From Prunus persica (taxonomy: Eukaryota; Streptophyta; Magnoliopsida; Rosales; Rosaceae), in assembly GCF_000346465.2 (NCBI RefSeq), contig NC_034011.1:22518264-22582263 (forward strand): DNA of 64,000 bases, given 5' to 3'. Each line of letters begins with the position of its first letter. Position 1 is the first letter of the stretch. This document shows, piece after piece, positions 45,578 to 57,043 of this stretch. A program made the position numbers and the translations under genes. The notes beneath the pieces are model-generated. The model saw only the letters and a program-made list of their open reading frames with translations, was not told the DNA's origin and did no database searches.

Positions 45578-48500
45578 TTATCTACCTTCTTCTAGACTTG
45601 TAGTTATTTCGGCAATTGTTTCTGGCTTAGTAGAAGAAGCAGCTCTGCTGGAGTTGTTGCCTCTCCTAAAGAGAAAGGCTGGTTGTTTAGGAGTTGGAGA
45701 GATTGCAATTTCACTGTCAAGCATGGTAAGAACATTTGACATGGCGGGACGGTCAACAGGGTCTTCTTGCACGCATAAGAGCCCAACATTGACACACTGA
45801 ATAAATTGACTTTTGTTGCAACTTTCATCCAAAGTCTTGTCCATTAGTTCCAAAACCTTGTTTTCTGTCCACAGTTTCCATGCCTGAGAAAATGTTGAAA
45901 TTTCAATATGGTTGAAGTATAAAAATGGGGTTATAATTATAAAATAAAGGGTATGGATATGAAAGATTCAACCACCACACTTACATAACTTATGAGGCTG
46001 AAAGTTTGTTGGGATTGATAAAATCCTGTGTTCTTTTTTCCACTGATTATCTCAAGAAGAACCACACCGAAGCCATACACATCTGATTTCACTGAGAAAG
46101 TTCCACCTAATGCGTACTCCGGAGACATGTATCCACTGCATCACAAATTATAATAACAGTTTGTAAAATATGCAGGCACCAAAGCACTTCCCTCTAAAAT
46201 GGTCAAGGAATTAAAATTTCAAATTTGTTCTACAATGTATGAAATATCCACCCTGAAATTTAAACCGTCCACACGAAACTTACTAAGTTCCAACTACTGT
46301 GTTTGTATTCGACTCAGTTTCTTTGCCTCCAACAATCCTTGCCAAGCCGAAGTCAGATATTTTGGGGTTCATCTCCTCATCTAAGAGAATGTTGCTGGTT
46401 TTCAAATCTCTGTGAATGATCCTCAATCGGGAATCTTGATGAAGATAAAGAAGTCCTCGAGCGATTCCCAAAATGATGTTGAAGCGCATCTCCCAATTGA
46501 GAACCATGCTTTTTGTATGATCTGCCAAAGTTTGCATTTTCCATTAGAGAAAGGAGCTCTGGTAATCAAGAAACCATATATCATGCAGTAAAAAAAAAAA
46601 AATACTGAAATGAGGACTAGGAACAAACCAAATATATAGAAGTCTAGACTTTGGTTAGGCATGTACTCATAGAGTAAAATTTTTTCTTCTCCTTCGATGC
46701 AAAATCCTTTAAGCCTAACAAGGTTTCGGTGTTGAAGTTTGGCAATCAGCACCACCTCATTCTTAAATTCCTGTAAGCCTTGTCTTGAAGCCCTTGATAA
46801 CCTCTTTACCGCGATTTCTTGATCTCCAACAAACTTGCCCTGGCAACAAAATTCCCTTTACATCAATTTACAACTAACCAGAACACGTCAACATAATGAA
46901 AAACAATTTTCTAGGGACAAAGTGTTGCTCAGGTGGTTCAGTTGCAATGATTTTGTAAACAAGTATTCCTGAATTACCTTGTAAACAGGTCCATAGCCCC
47001 CTTGTCCAAGTTTGTTTGCATTTGAGAAATTATCTGTAGCATCCAGTATGCTTTGCAAATCGAAAAAGGGTACATCTATATCTCTCTCATCTTCTTCCGT
47101 GAACTCAGTTGTGTCCATCAACTCTTGAACTCGTCTTTCACTATCCAGTTGTGCTCGATTTATTTTATCTAATACATGGAATTGAATAATTTTATTTTCA
47201 TGCTGTCATTCAATAGGACCAATTCTGCAGATGTTCAGTACAGAGTGCATATAGCAAAGTAGTTACCTCGTCTCTTGGTTGTCTTTCTTCTCCATATATA
47301 AACACAAACAATGCACGCCAGAAAAATCACAACTGTAAGGACGGCCACAACTATCAGTATCAGAGACAATGACATTTTTCTTCTAGATTGTTCTTCTGAC
47401 TCTGGAAAATTAAAGAAAGCAAGGGGAACGTTATACATGTGAGTTTTCATCATACAATAAGCTTATTGAGTTAACAATGTAAAATGGCAAATTCCAGTGA
47501 TAGTAAGTCAAATAACTAATTGGATTTATAAGTCCAATTCTACTTGGTTTTATCATTTTCCAATTATAATTTCTACTCAATCTAAAAAAAGATAATTGAT
47601 TACCATATGAATTCCCATAACACAGTGTGTCACAACGATATTCCAAAGAGAATTTCGGAAATTATAGGAAAGACCTTATGAATTTATGGGATTTTGCTTC
47701 TTTATATTCTCCCTTGTAAGCAAGCAGGATTCATCATCAGCCTCAGTTTTGTCTCAGTAGAGTGATGAATCCAACGATGCACTTACAACAGGCTAAGGGG
47801 GTTGAACATCACAGTTGATTACAATAAGGAGAGATACTGAATAAGTCATTAAGCTAAAAATAATCTCAATGAACTAATCCTTCTTAGCAATACCATTATC
47901 TCAACATCGCAGCAGGACTAGTCTTGACTCTAAAAAAATATTGATTTGCCTAACATGACGTTCTCACCTCGAGTACAATTTAAGCCATTCAACTGAAAAT
48001 TGGAATTGCAAAGGCATTTTTTCTGTCCATCTCTTGCTGGAGTGCAAGTTGAATGCGGCCAATCCCTACAGTCTGCAGATGTTGTACAGGATGGTTCGGT
48101 CGGCGGCTCCCAACCCAACTCTACTGCATTAGTATCACTAGATGTAAGGTTGGCACTGCACCAACTGATCAACTTAAATGGCAGTGACAGGTTGAGCTGC
48201 TGACTTTTGGATGTGCTCCTAGGATCACAATTATCCACATCTTTTTCTTGGATGACAAATCTTCGTGTACTTGGGCTGATGCTAATAACTCTAAACAAGG
48301 TTTTATTCGGTCCCACGAACCTAACCAGGCCTGTGCTGGTGTTGCAGTTGAAACGGAAGTACATGGGGTCACCGCAATCCGATCCAGTGCTGAGGGGATA
48401 AGGAATGACGGTTGTGCCACAAGGCTTGCAGTCTCTTACGGTTGATTCTGCACAAGATTTAATTTTTTGACTATCATAACGAACTAAAAAATTAGCATTA

Positions 48501-50098
48501 ACCTCATGCTTCTGCAATCATGCTCACATGTAAAAGCTTAACATAGAATGCTTCTAGCATATAACAGACTGCTTAGTTGTGTATGTGTGTAGAATTTGTT
48601 ACTGCTACGCACGTATGACATCCCTCATCCTAACTGAGGTGCTTTAAACTCTCAGTCTCTTACATCTTTTTTCAACTGTAAAAGTAGTTTGGTGAAACAA
48701 ACCAAGAACTGCATATATTCCATCATAATCCAAAATTAAACAGAGAAATGCAATACCTAAGGCAACTCGAACAGAGAGGTCTTCGCCACAATGTCCATAC
48801 TCTTCTTCAAGATTATTTAGATCCCTCAACCATATCCAGCACAAGGAAGTAGGTGTATAATCCCTTCTGGTGCTGTTTACACCTGCACTATATGAGAAAG
48901 CCTGGCACTGGCAGTTATTTAAGCACTCGTTCCTGCATCCTGTTTCATTGTCAACATCGATGTGTGTGTCTGGTTTTCCCACTTTCATCATCTTCAATCT
49001 CAAGAAAGTGTCCTCGCTACATATTGTCGACTTCCTTTCACATCCACCTGAAAAGTCTCCAGTTTCCCATTGCTCTGCAAACTGGGGTTTAAAACCTGGC
49101 AAACATTTGCACACCAACGGCCAATTATTACTGTTACAGCTGCCAAAGTTCCCACAAGCATTAAACACACTGCATCGATCTCTTGGCTCCAGCGTCCGAA
49201 GCAAACTCCACCGCGTGTCTTGTTCAAGCCAGGTCAGAAACTGTATCTTTCCATCAAAATTCATCACCGTTCTTTTATATTTGATTTTCAATGTGGTCAT
49301 AGCTGTAAAAGTATTATAATTATATCCTCGACCTATAGGTATGGCAGTACTCTTGCTGAAATTTAAAAACATACTTGCCATGGGAGGAATCACTTCAGCT
49401 GAAGTGGAAAACTCACCTGGCTTTCCACTTTTCCAATAAGGAATTAATTTTCTTGAAATAACAAAATGATTGTCTCCTTCTTGATCTAGCTTGAAGGTGA
49501 AGTTCCCAATTCCTGGGTCATCTTGGTTTCTCCATGAAGTCAATTCTAAGTTTGTATCCATCACCATCCCAGGAATGAATGTATCAGTTGCGTTTTGAAA
49601 GCTCTGCCACAAATGATCATCACCATCCTTAAACAACACCAGATTCCCAGAATCCATAAGCCTCACCACCAAATTTGAAGACTTGGGTGTTTGAAGCTCT
49701 GTTGACCAATAAGACTCATCAGTAAAACTATCCAACACTTGGAGGTTACCTTCTTTGATCGCAAAAACTCCAGTGCTAGTTGAATTGACAACTGGCTTCT
49801 CTCTGTTAGCAACCCAAACAACTGTCCTTGGACTCATATTGTGATACCAAATGCCAACATATCTTCTAGCAAGGCCAGAGCTTTGTGTTGATGAAGGTGT
49901 AAAAAATCCCAGTTCAAATTCTCCTCCAGCTGAAACAAGAGTTTCTGATCGAATGCCGTCTGTAATTGGAGTGTCATATGTGAGTGTGTCCCTAGCAAAA
50001 CAAAACTGGTGCGCAGAGCATAACAAGAGTAACAATGTAAACCATGTAATGGTGCAATTTGTTCTTGTCATCCTTCTTCTTCTTCTGCAGACTATCAT
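45578..50098 (-). CDS. gene E: intact G-type lectin S-receptor-like Ser/Thr kinase with GUB/WAK-like domain
   Basis: Eight exons: 48757-50098, 47968-48447, 47267-47401, 46978-47168, 46629-46839, 46284-46521, 45985-46135 and 45578-45883. All borders are GT-AG, phases agree, and the sum is 3054 bases (1017 residues plus stop). Domains: signal peptide ([18 protein letters not shown]), B-lectin ([18 protein letters not shown]), S-locus block ([15 protein letters not shown]), EGF-like ([13 protein letters not shown]) and PAN cysteines ([14 protein letters not shown]) to about residue 447. A GUB/WAK-like cysteine exon follows ([16 protein letters not shown], about 450-607), then a membrane helix (about 620-642) and kinase with [10 protein letters not shown], Lys728, HRDLKTSN (Asp825) and DFG (Asp843). 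It is a plasma-membrane RD kinase of the At4g03230-like type; roles in defence or development are known for the family, the ligand here is not. It is the only undamaged member of the cluster. Confidence 0.95.
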
Positions 50099-50358
50099 GA
50101 AAGTTTACTGGTTCAAAAATGGCATCGTGATTTATTCCATGTGCATCAAGCTACATCAAGCTACGAGTGCATTATGAATTGGGCCAGCCAGTAGCAACTT
50201 GCAAGTTGTAATTGTGTCTTTCTTTCTTTGACTCTTTCTCACACCTATTTTTATTTTTCTGTCTGCGACTCTGTTTCATTTCATTTTCATAGTTGCTCGT
50301 TTTGGTTAACATTAGTAAGTTAGGTTACCTTATTTAAGTGAATAAAAACAAAGGAAAT
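50099..50358. other. 5' flank and probable promoter of gene E
   Basis: Only 260 bp separate the start codon from the first Helitron-type end. T-rich, no clear TATA box at a fixed distance. Confidence 0.4.
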
Positions 50359-52035
50359 TCTATATATACTAAAACCCAATGCAACTAAACACTGTAGCTA
50401 CGCACAGTGTAATGACGGAAATGCCCCTCATTTTGCTGTTGTTTTTGTTTTGGTTTTTCTTCAGCACAGTAAATTGACGAAACTGCCCTTGACTAAACAG
50501 CTCCTTCTGTTTCCGTTTTTGCCCCTTCTCCTTCGTTAATAACCCTTCGTCCGCTCACAGAAGCCCCCATTTCCAGTTTGTTTCGAACCAGCTGGTTGGG
50601 GGGCAGCCATGGAAGATCTGTACATGGATGGGGAGCCGTCGATCTTTGTTTGGGAGGTGCGCTGCAAATCCAGCCGTCCTTTTGCTCTTCGTCTGAGAGA
50701 TTTCTGGTGGGAAGATTTTTCATCCTTTGTACAGACTTCCATCTCTCTTGCTTTCGAATTTCTGCATCCTTTGTCTTCAGGTATGCATCCCGTTTTCATT
50801 TCATGAATTTTATTGTTGGCTGGGAGATTTTTCGTTTTTTGAAATAGAAACAGGGTTTGCATTTCTCCCCTATTAATTTTGAGATTTTTCATTCCCCCTG
50901 TCGGCTACCTCTACATCCTTCTCACAGGCACTTCTATCATAGATTGTGACTTTGAACTATGATTCACCATCATAACGGAAAACCAGGAAATTCCCAACTT
51001 CTAAATGATGATCCTTCACAAAACCCTGTCAACCCTTAGAGAAGAACAAGCCATTCTCTCTCTTCTTCCAATTCCACAGCCCTCCCTTTCCCACTTGGGC
51101 CTCTAAGAGAACATTTGCGAAGTGATCCTCCGTTGAAGTTCTTGATAAACACCGGTGATATATGCTGCAAAATTCAATAGCCTTTGAATTGAACATCCTA
51201 TGATGGGATTGAACATGCTTTTGAATTGGTAATGGCAGGTGACTCTTTGTGTGTGAAGAAAGGCTTGCGATTGCCCTTGCTGCTGTTGTGGGACAGAGCC
51301 AGTGTATATGTATAGAAGTTGTGGTATACAATGTTCTCTTTCCCTCTCTTTAATTTCAGTTTTTTTTTCTTTTAATAGAATTTCGTCAAATATTTTGGTT
51401 CTGGATTTTTTGTGTTGAAGAAATTTACAATAAAGATATTTTATGACGTTCTGTGTTCGTAAATTATATAGGTTCTGCTGTATGCTAAATTTGCAGCATC
51501 AATGTTTTAGACAATTAAGGCATAGTGATTATCATCCATAGTTTTGACTTTGGTTTTTTCTTTTTATTCCCTATAAATTAATTTTAGTGAGAAATTTGGA
51601 TTTCTATTTCAGAAGGTTTGTTCTCTTCAGTTTTGCATCTCCTCAACTTTTTAATGGATTAATGATTTGCTGATGGGTTTCTAAGCATATTGTCAAAATC
51701 TTTGATTCCTTGACCAAATTGATTACGCTGCTGTGATAATCTGTTGTAGTCAATATTGTTGTTGTGGGAAAGTAAGCATGCCAATTTCAACAATTTGTAA
51801 TGATCTTGCTGCTGTAATGGGTTGTTAATTTGTTGTTGTAATGATAGGATTAGATGATTACAATATCTTGGACATGGTTTTCTTTTGTTTGTTGTAAAAT
51901 AAAACATAAGCAGAAAACCATGTTTAACAAACATCAATTTCTAGGGTTAGGGTTTTCGTTTTATTCTCAAATGATTTGATGGGCAACACGATTTGTTCAG
52001 GATGACTCTGCATATATATATATATATATATATAT
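50359..52035 (+). mobile_element. Helitron-type element H1 (no 3' terminus seen)
   Basis: It starts TCTATATATACTAAAACCC, the same 5' end as the complete elements to its right. 50359-50815 is nearly identical to 52036-52510. No GC hairpin plus CTAG end occurs before the next element, so H1 is either 3'-truncated or interrupted by the elements downstream. An ATG-headed frame at 50609 (MEDLYMDGEPSIFVWEVRCK) also occurs in H2 and is probably element sequence, not a gene. Confidence 0.75.
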
Positions 52036-52503
52036 TCTATATATACTAAAACCCAATGCAACTAAACACTGTAGCTAAGCACAGTGTAATGACGCAAATG
52101 CCCCTCATTTTGCTGCTCTTTTTGTTTTGTTTTTTCTTCAGCACAGTAAATTGACGAAACTGCCCTTGACTAAACAGCTCCTTCTGTTTCCGTTTTTGCC
52201 CCTTCTCCTTCGTTGATAACCCTTCGTTCGCTCACAGAAGCCCCCATTTCCAGTTCGTTTTGAACCAGCTGGTTGGGGGGCAGCCATGGAAGATCTGCAC
52301 ATGGATGGGGAGCCGTCGATCTTTGTTTGGGAGGTGCGCTGCAAATCCAGCCGTCCTTTTGCTCTTCGTCTGAGAGATTTCTGGTGGGAAGATTTTTCAT
52401 CTTTTCTACAGCCTTCCACTCAGACTTCCATCTCTCTTGCTTTCGAATTTCTGCATCCTTTGTCTTCAGGTATGCATCCCGTTTTCATTTCATGAATTTT
52501 ATT

Positions 52504-53133
52504 ATTTGATTAAACTATAAGATCTGTTTTAATTTGCTGCCCTAAAAGTCCAAATCCCTAATTTTCCTCATAGTGGGTCTGTGTTATTGATTTGCAAATT
52601 TTATCCAAATACTGAAATTGATTTGATTGTGTTATCATTTTGATGAAATCATGTTAAACAATTTAGTTATTAGAATACTATATGATTGCTTTTGATAAGG
52701 TTTTCTGTTTGGTTATTAAAAATTAGTTGGTAAACCCTGAAAATCGGTATTTGGATATGTCGGTTCTTTTGTTACAGGGTTTAGGATAGCTCTGTTTTGG
52801 TAAGCAGGATATGCTGCTATTTGGGTTGCTCTGTTTAAAGATATGTTCGTTCTTTTACTACATGGTTTTAATTCAAATTCGTTCTTATACTGGTTTATGG
52901 GACTGGGGATTTGAATTTGATAATTTTTGTTTAGGTAGGGGAAAGAAAATTTGGGAGTGTGATTCTAGGAACTGATTGCAATGTTTTAGCATAGTTGACT
53001 TGAAGAAGACTGGTTTGGGAAATATGTGGGATTTGAAAATCTGACTTCTAAATTGGAATTATGTTTGTGGACATTAGTGATGACGAGAAAAAATTCAGAA
53101 AAGTTAAAATTCAGAATTTTTTTGTTTGTGGGT
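52504..53133 (+). repeat. segment shared with H4
   Basis: About 630 bp is nearly identical to 63370-64000; I noticed only two base differences. Confidence 0.9.
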
Positions 53134-53283
53134 TTGATTTACCAAGCAGATTTTTGCGTTGAATGGAAACTTATTGAAAACTAAAAAAGTTTGTATATCC
53201 TAATTTCAGAATGCAGAGTTTGGTTCTTTTGTTTTTTTCCTTTTCATGGGCTAATAATTTGGCCATGCTTCTACTCTTTGCAG

Positions 53284-53576
53284 TTGCTAGGGACTGGAAT
53301 GGATACGCAGGATACATCTCCTTCAGTGTTGCTATTCTTTGACAAGGAAAGATTTATATTTAATGCTGGAGAGGTAAGGAACTCAATTACATACATTTAC
53401 ATCTGGTTAGTTTTGTAATATTAAAAGTAAGGTGATGATTCAATTATTGTCTATGAAATAGTAATTAGAGATCAATGATAAACCTGTTGTTAAGTAATAT
53501 AGTGTCTCCTACTTTGCAACTCTCACTGCAGGGATTGCAACGGTTCTGCACAGAGCATAAGATTAAGTTATCATAG
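53284..53576 (+). pseudogene. captured tRNase Z-like exons
   Basis: Exon 53284-53373 (after TTTGCAG, before GTAAGG) reads LLGTGMDTQDTSPSVLLFFD and then KERFIFNAGE. Exon 53532-53576 (after CTGCAG) continues in phase as GLQRFCTEHKIKLS and then meets TAG. This is the start of the N-terminal metallo-beta-lactamase-like domain of the long-form tRNase Z (ELAC2 type), whose pattern is F-N-GEG-QR-EHK-K. The rest of the gene, including the catalytic C-terminal half, is absent. The fragment lies in the same orientation as the Helitron and keeps its intron, so capture was at DNA level. Confidence 0.75.
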
Positions 53577-53942
53577 GTATAAGATATCTGAGATCCTTAC
53601 CCATTAGGTAGTTAAGACCAAAAGTGGGGCTCTATATATACGCCTGGTGGTTAGCAAGAGAGAGTGAGTGGTTTTAAAGGGTGTCAATGGCCTTTGAATT
53701 TTACTTAAATAAGATTAAAGTTATATGCTTTCAAGTATTTGTGAGCTCTCTGTATCTGGGTTTTGAGCAAAATGACTTTATTGATAAAGCTTTGATTTGC
53801 AGTGTATATTAATGGAATAATAGGAACTGCTGACTGATGCAGTTTTGCATGTCCTTGGTTAATGCATTTATGTTTGTTCTACACAGATGATAAATTTTTA
53901 GGAGAAATGGAGACTTAAGGAGAGAAGTTATGGATCTGATAA

Positions 53943-53962
53943 GGGTTTAGGGTTTAGGGTTT
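53943..53962 (+). repeat. short telomere-like repeat
   Basis: About three units of TTTAGGG (GGGTTTAGGGTTTAGGGTTT). This is also a frequent promoter or UTR motif in plants, so no telomeric origin is implied. Confidence 0.7.
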
Positions 53963-54030
53963 ACTATCTCTAATTTTTGGATCCAAATGGAATTTCTTTG
54001 ATTACATATGCTGTTTCTCCAAAGCACCAA

Positions 54031-54115
54031 TGAATAAAGCATTTAGATTTGATGGGTTTGATGTGAATGGTATGAATAAAAGCGTTTAGATTTGATGGGT
54101 TTGATGTGAATGGTA
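54031..54115 (+). repeat. two-copy direct repeat of about 42 bp
   Basis: TGAATAAAGCATTTAGATTT... is repeated directly at 54073 with one inserted A and one change. Confidence 0.85.
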
Positions 54116-55045
54116 TGAATCTCTCTCTCTCATTTTGGTTTGGGATTTTTGATTTATTTGTGAATTAATTTTGTTGGGTTCAATAAAATTATCAGCCAGC
54201 TGCAGCTGACTTGGTGTAAATCACGTATTTGGTCTACTTAAGTTCTTTATCGTTTCTGCCCAAAAAAAAAAGAAGTTCTTTATGGTAATTTATGAAGCAT
54301 TTTGATTCTGTTTTCTGGCGTTTTCCTTTGTTTCTCCAACTAATAGATGTAGGGGTTTTCTTTTATTTTTGGTTCACCAAATGGTTTTCATCTATTCTGA
54401 TTTTCTAATTTTTTATATGAGATGTGCAGTTGTTGCGGCTCTTAATCCTTCAATCTTCTCCATCTTACTTCGAAAGTTCACATTACTTTGGTTGTTTTTG
54501 GGTCTTTCTGTTAACTACTTTGAACATGTATTTTAAGTTCAATTTTTGTCGGCTTGGCATTTCCCTTTTTTAAGAATCTATTTCAATGAAGGCATTCAAG
54601 TTATATTACTCAGTTAGTTGGAGTTTACAGCAAGACATTCCATTTGAGTTCATTAAATGTCAAACTGCATAAAAAAATGAGACAAGGTTTTGCAATCATT
54701 AAGGATCTTATTGTTATTGGAATAGCTCCAAGAGATCAAGGTTCCAAAAAGGAGTAACATACATTTGGAAAGGTGTTCACCCATGATCCTACGGCTGTGT
54801 CTGCAATTTTTGTTGCCCTGGCATTTCCCTTTTTTCTAATCATGCCTACCAAATGATTGTTCTGATATGAGGATTAAGGGTGCAATAAATTATTTTTTTT
54901 ATACCACTGAAGTTGGGATTTTTGAAGAAAAATATCTATATCTTCGTTTTGCAGTTTCAACCATTTTGGATTTCTAACTGTCTTTATGAAGATGTTGATT
55001 CTTTCTTATATTCATGTCACAAATTAGTGGCATGCTCCTCAAGAG

Positions 55046-55567
55046 TTTTTTTTTTTTTCATTATTATTTTACGTGCTTATTCTCCTTGAATATTTAAGGT
55101 CAAAATAGTTAAACTGCCATTTGAAATTTTATTAATTGAGTTGTGTGTTTTCTGGATATTGTTAGCAAAGTAAAACAAATGAACAAATTTCCTTTTCTCT
55201 CCATCTCTGCTTTCGCTTACCTAAATTGCATTTTTTTTTTTTTTGGCATCCACATATTGTTTCACTTTAGTTTATGATTTTTTAAGGCATGAACATGATG
55301 AACATGATTTTTTTTTTTTCATTATTATTTTACGTGCTTATTCTCCTTGAATATTTAAGGTCAAAATAGTTAAACTGCCATCTGAAATTTTATTAATTGA
55401 GTTGTGTGTTTTCTGGATATTGTTAGCAAAGTAAAACAAATGAACAAATTTCCTTTTCTCTCTATCTCTGCTTTCGCTTACCTAAATTGCATTTTTTTTT
55501 TTTGGCATCCACATATTGTTTCACTTTAGTTTATGATTTTTTAAAGCATGAACATGATGAACATGAC
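55046..55567 (+). repeat. two-copy tandem duplication of 261 bp
   Basis: The sequence from the T-run before CATTATTATTTTACGTGC to AACATGATGAACATGA is repeated directly with an offset of 261 bp (CATTATT at 55059 and 55320). Differences are few and mainly in T-run length. Confidence 0.95.
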
Positions 55568-56245
55568 TTGCAAGACACCCTGCACTTCCTTTTTTTTCTT
55601 AGGTAACGCTCTGATTTCAGTTCTGGGTTTCATGAATGTCTAATCATGTTTTCCTTTGTACTTGGATTTTGCTATGCATTTCATATTAGTTTTTTGTTGT
55701 ATGGATTCAATTTAAGTTTCATGCTTCATGATGTGTAATGTTAGAATTCTTTTGTAGTTAGACTGTTAGAATCCTGAAATTTAAGTATTTGCTTAAAGTT
55801 GGTTGGTTGGTTGTATTTTGAGGCTATGTAATTATGTGGTTGTTGTACTTCATTCTAATTACTGTTTATTTTATTATTATTTTTTTTCAGTATGAATCAC
55901 AGTTAGGCAGTCATCCAATTGCTTCAGGTATGACTTATGAAAATTAAAAAGTTATTCAAATCTACATGTTGTATTGAAACTTTGGAATTTTATCTCAACA
56001 GATTCAATTGTCTCTCACCTCTCTGACGTATAAGCAATCACTGAAGCAAAGAAGCGAAGATAACTTTCAGATTATTGTTTCTTCATTTTGATTTATTGAC
56101 TTTTTCTTTTTTCGTTTGTGTTGCCTCAAAATTCCTTCACAAAATTCGACTTGCCTCTACTACTACGTGTTTCCTGCTCTCTTCCTTATGTTGTTTTCCT
56201 CCTGATTTAATCTCAGGCTTCCATGAAATTTTGATTGTTTCAGGT

Positions 56246-56830
56246 GAGCTTGGGTACGAAATCCAAATACGAGAAGCAGTCGTTCACCCAAATTGTTTAA
56301 CCATTCTTCGCTTTAAAGGTATATTCATGATTGCCTCTCTATTCCTTATACTCTCTACTATTTTTTTTGGTACTGATTTCTTTATTTTTGTAATGTTTGT
56401 TTGCTCATCATTTCTGCATTTTCATGTTTGTATTTTTCTTTTCTTCCACAACCTTTTCCTTCAGATGAACACAGAATTTAAAATATGTTTACTTTCATAT
56501 TATTCATATCTTAAAAGTAAAGAAAAACATTGAGTTCTTATTTAATTTCGTTATTTTGTGTTTCTTCGATTGGAAAACCATTTATAACTTTCTTATTAAA
56601 ATGTAAAATTATATTATTCCTATTTATACATAATTAGATGTTTATGATTATTGTCATAACTCAATTTTCCCCATTCATCAACATTAACACTTGCTATTTT
56701 CCCACTTTTTTATAACAGAGTCAAGACCTCCATCAAAGAGAAGAAAAGTCATGAAGAAATTGCAAAACAAAGCCCACCGAATTAAACAACGTGCTGCTCA
56801 AAACTATTCAAATTTTGCTATTTTAATAGC
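56246..56830 (+). other. exon-like pieces near the H2 3' end
   Basis: 56246-56319 follows TTTCAG and reads GELGYEIQIREAVVHP and on to a GTATAT donor. 56719-56847 follows TAACAG and reads SRPPSKRRKVMKKLQNKAHR to a stop. The second piece recurs in H3 near 62576-62700 with decay. I do not recognise the parent genes. Confidence 0.4.
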
Positions 56831-57043
56831 TCCTTCCCACTATTAACATCTCAATGTATATACAAACATGTTCCTATTTTAACATAAAAAGTAGCCTGTA
56901 AAATATGTGATTTCCTTTTTTTCCACTTATACTTCCTTAGTTAAGCATAATGCTACGAGTTAAATCTCATTGTATATATAAACAATTTTATTTTGTCTAC
57001 GTAATTTCAAAACCCGCAGCATCGCGCGGGCTTTATTGCTAGT

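Larger units (their letters stand above)
52036..57042 (+). mobile_element. Helitron H2
   Basis: The 5' end is TC (52036) in TCTATATATACTAAAACC; the 3' end has a CCCGC...GCGGG hairpin (57013-57030), then TTTATTG and CTAG (57039-57042), followed by T. It sits after a run of AT repeats, as expected of A/T insertion. Length is 5007 bp. No Rep/helicase frame is seen, so it is non-autonomous. It carries exon-like pieces of host genes with splice borders, including a tRNase Z-like fragment. Confidence 0.9.

Noticed and set aside
48000..49366. Several plus-strand frames of 64-149 codons opposite gene E exons 1 and 2
   Set aside because: They are shadows of the intact minus-strand receptor exons.
50578..50847. 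Plus and minus frames shared by H1 and H2 (for example MEDLYMDGEPSIF)
   Set aside because: They repeat with the Helitron 5' region, have no recognisable domain, and opposite-strand frames are equally long. I treat them as element sequence.
53943..53962. Interstitial telomere or chromosome fusion point
   Set aside because: Only about three units of TTTAGGG are present, inside a Helitron; this is too short.
56075..56533. 152-codon plus-strand frame rich in Phe, Leu and Ser
   Set aside because: It crosses likely intron borders (TTTCAG and GTATAT sites) in T-rich DNA; the composition explains its length.
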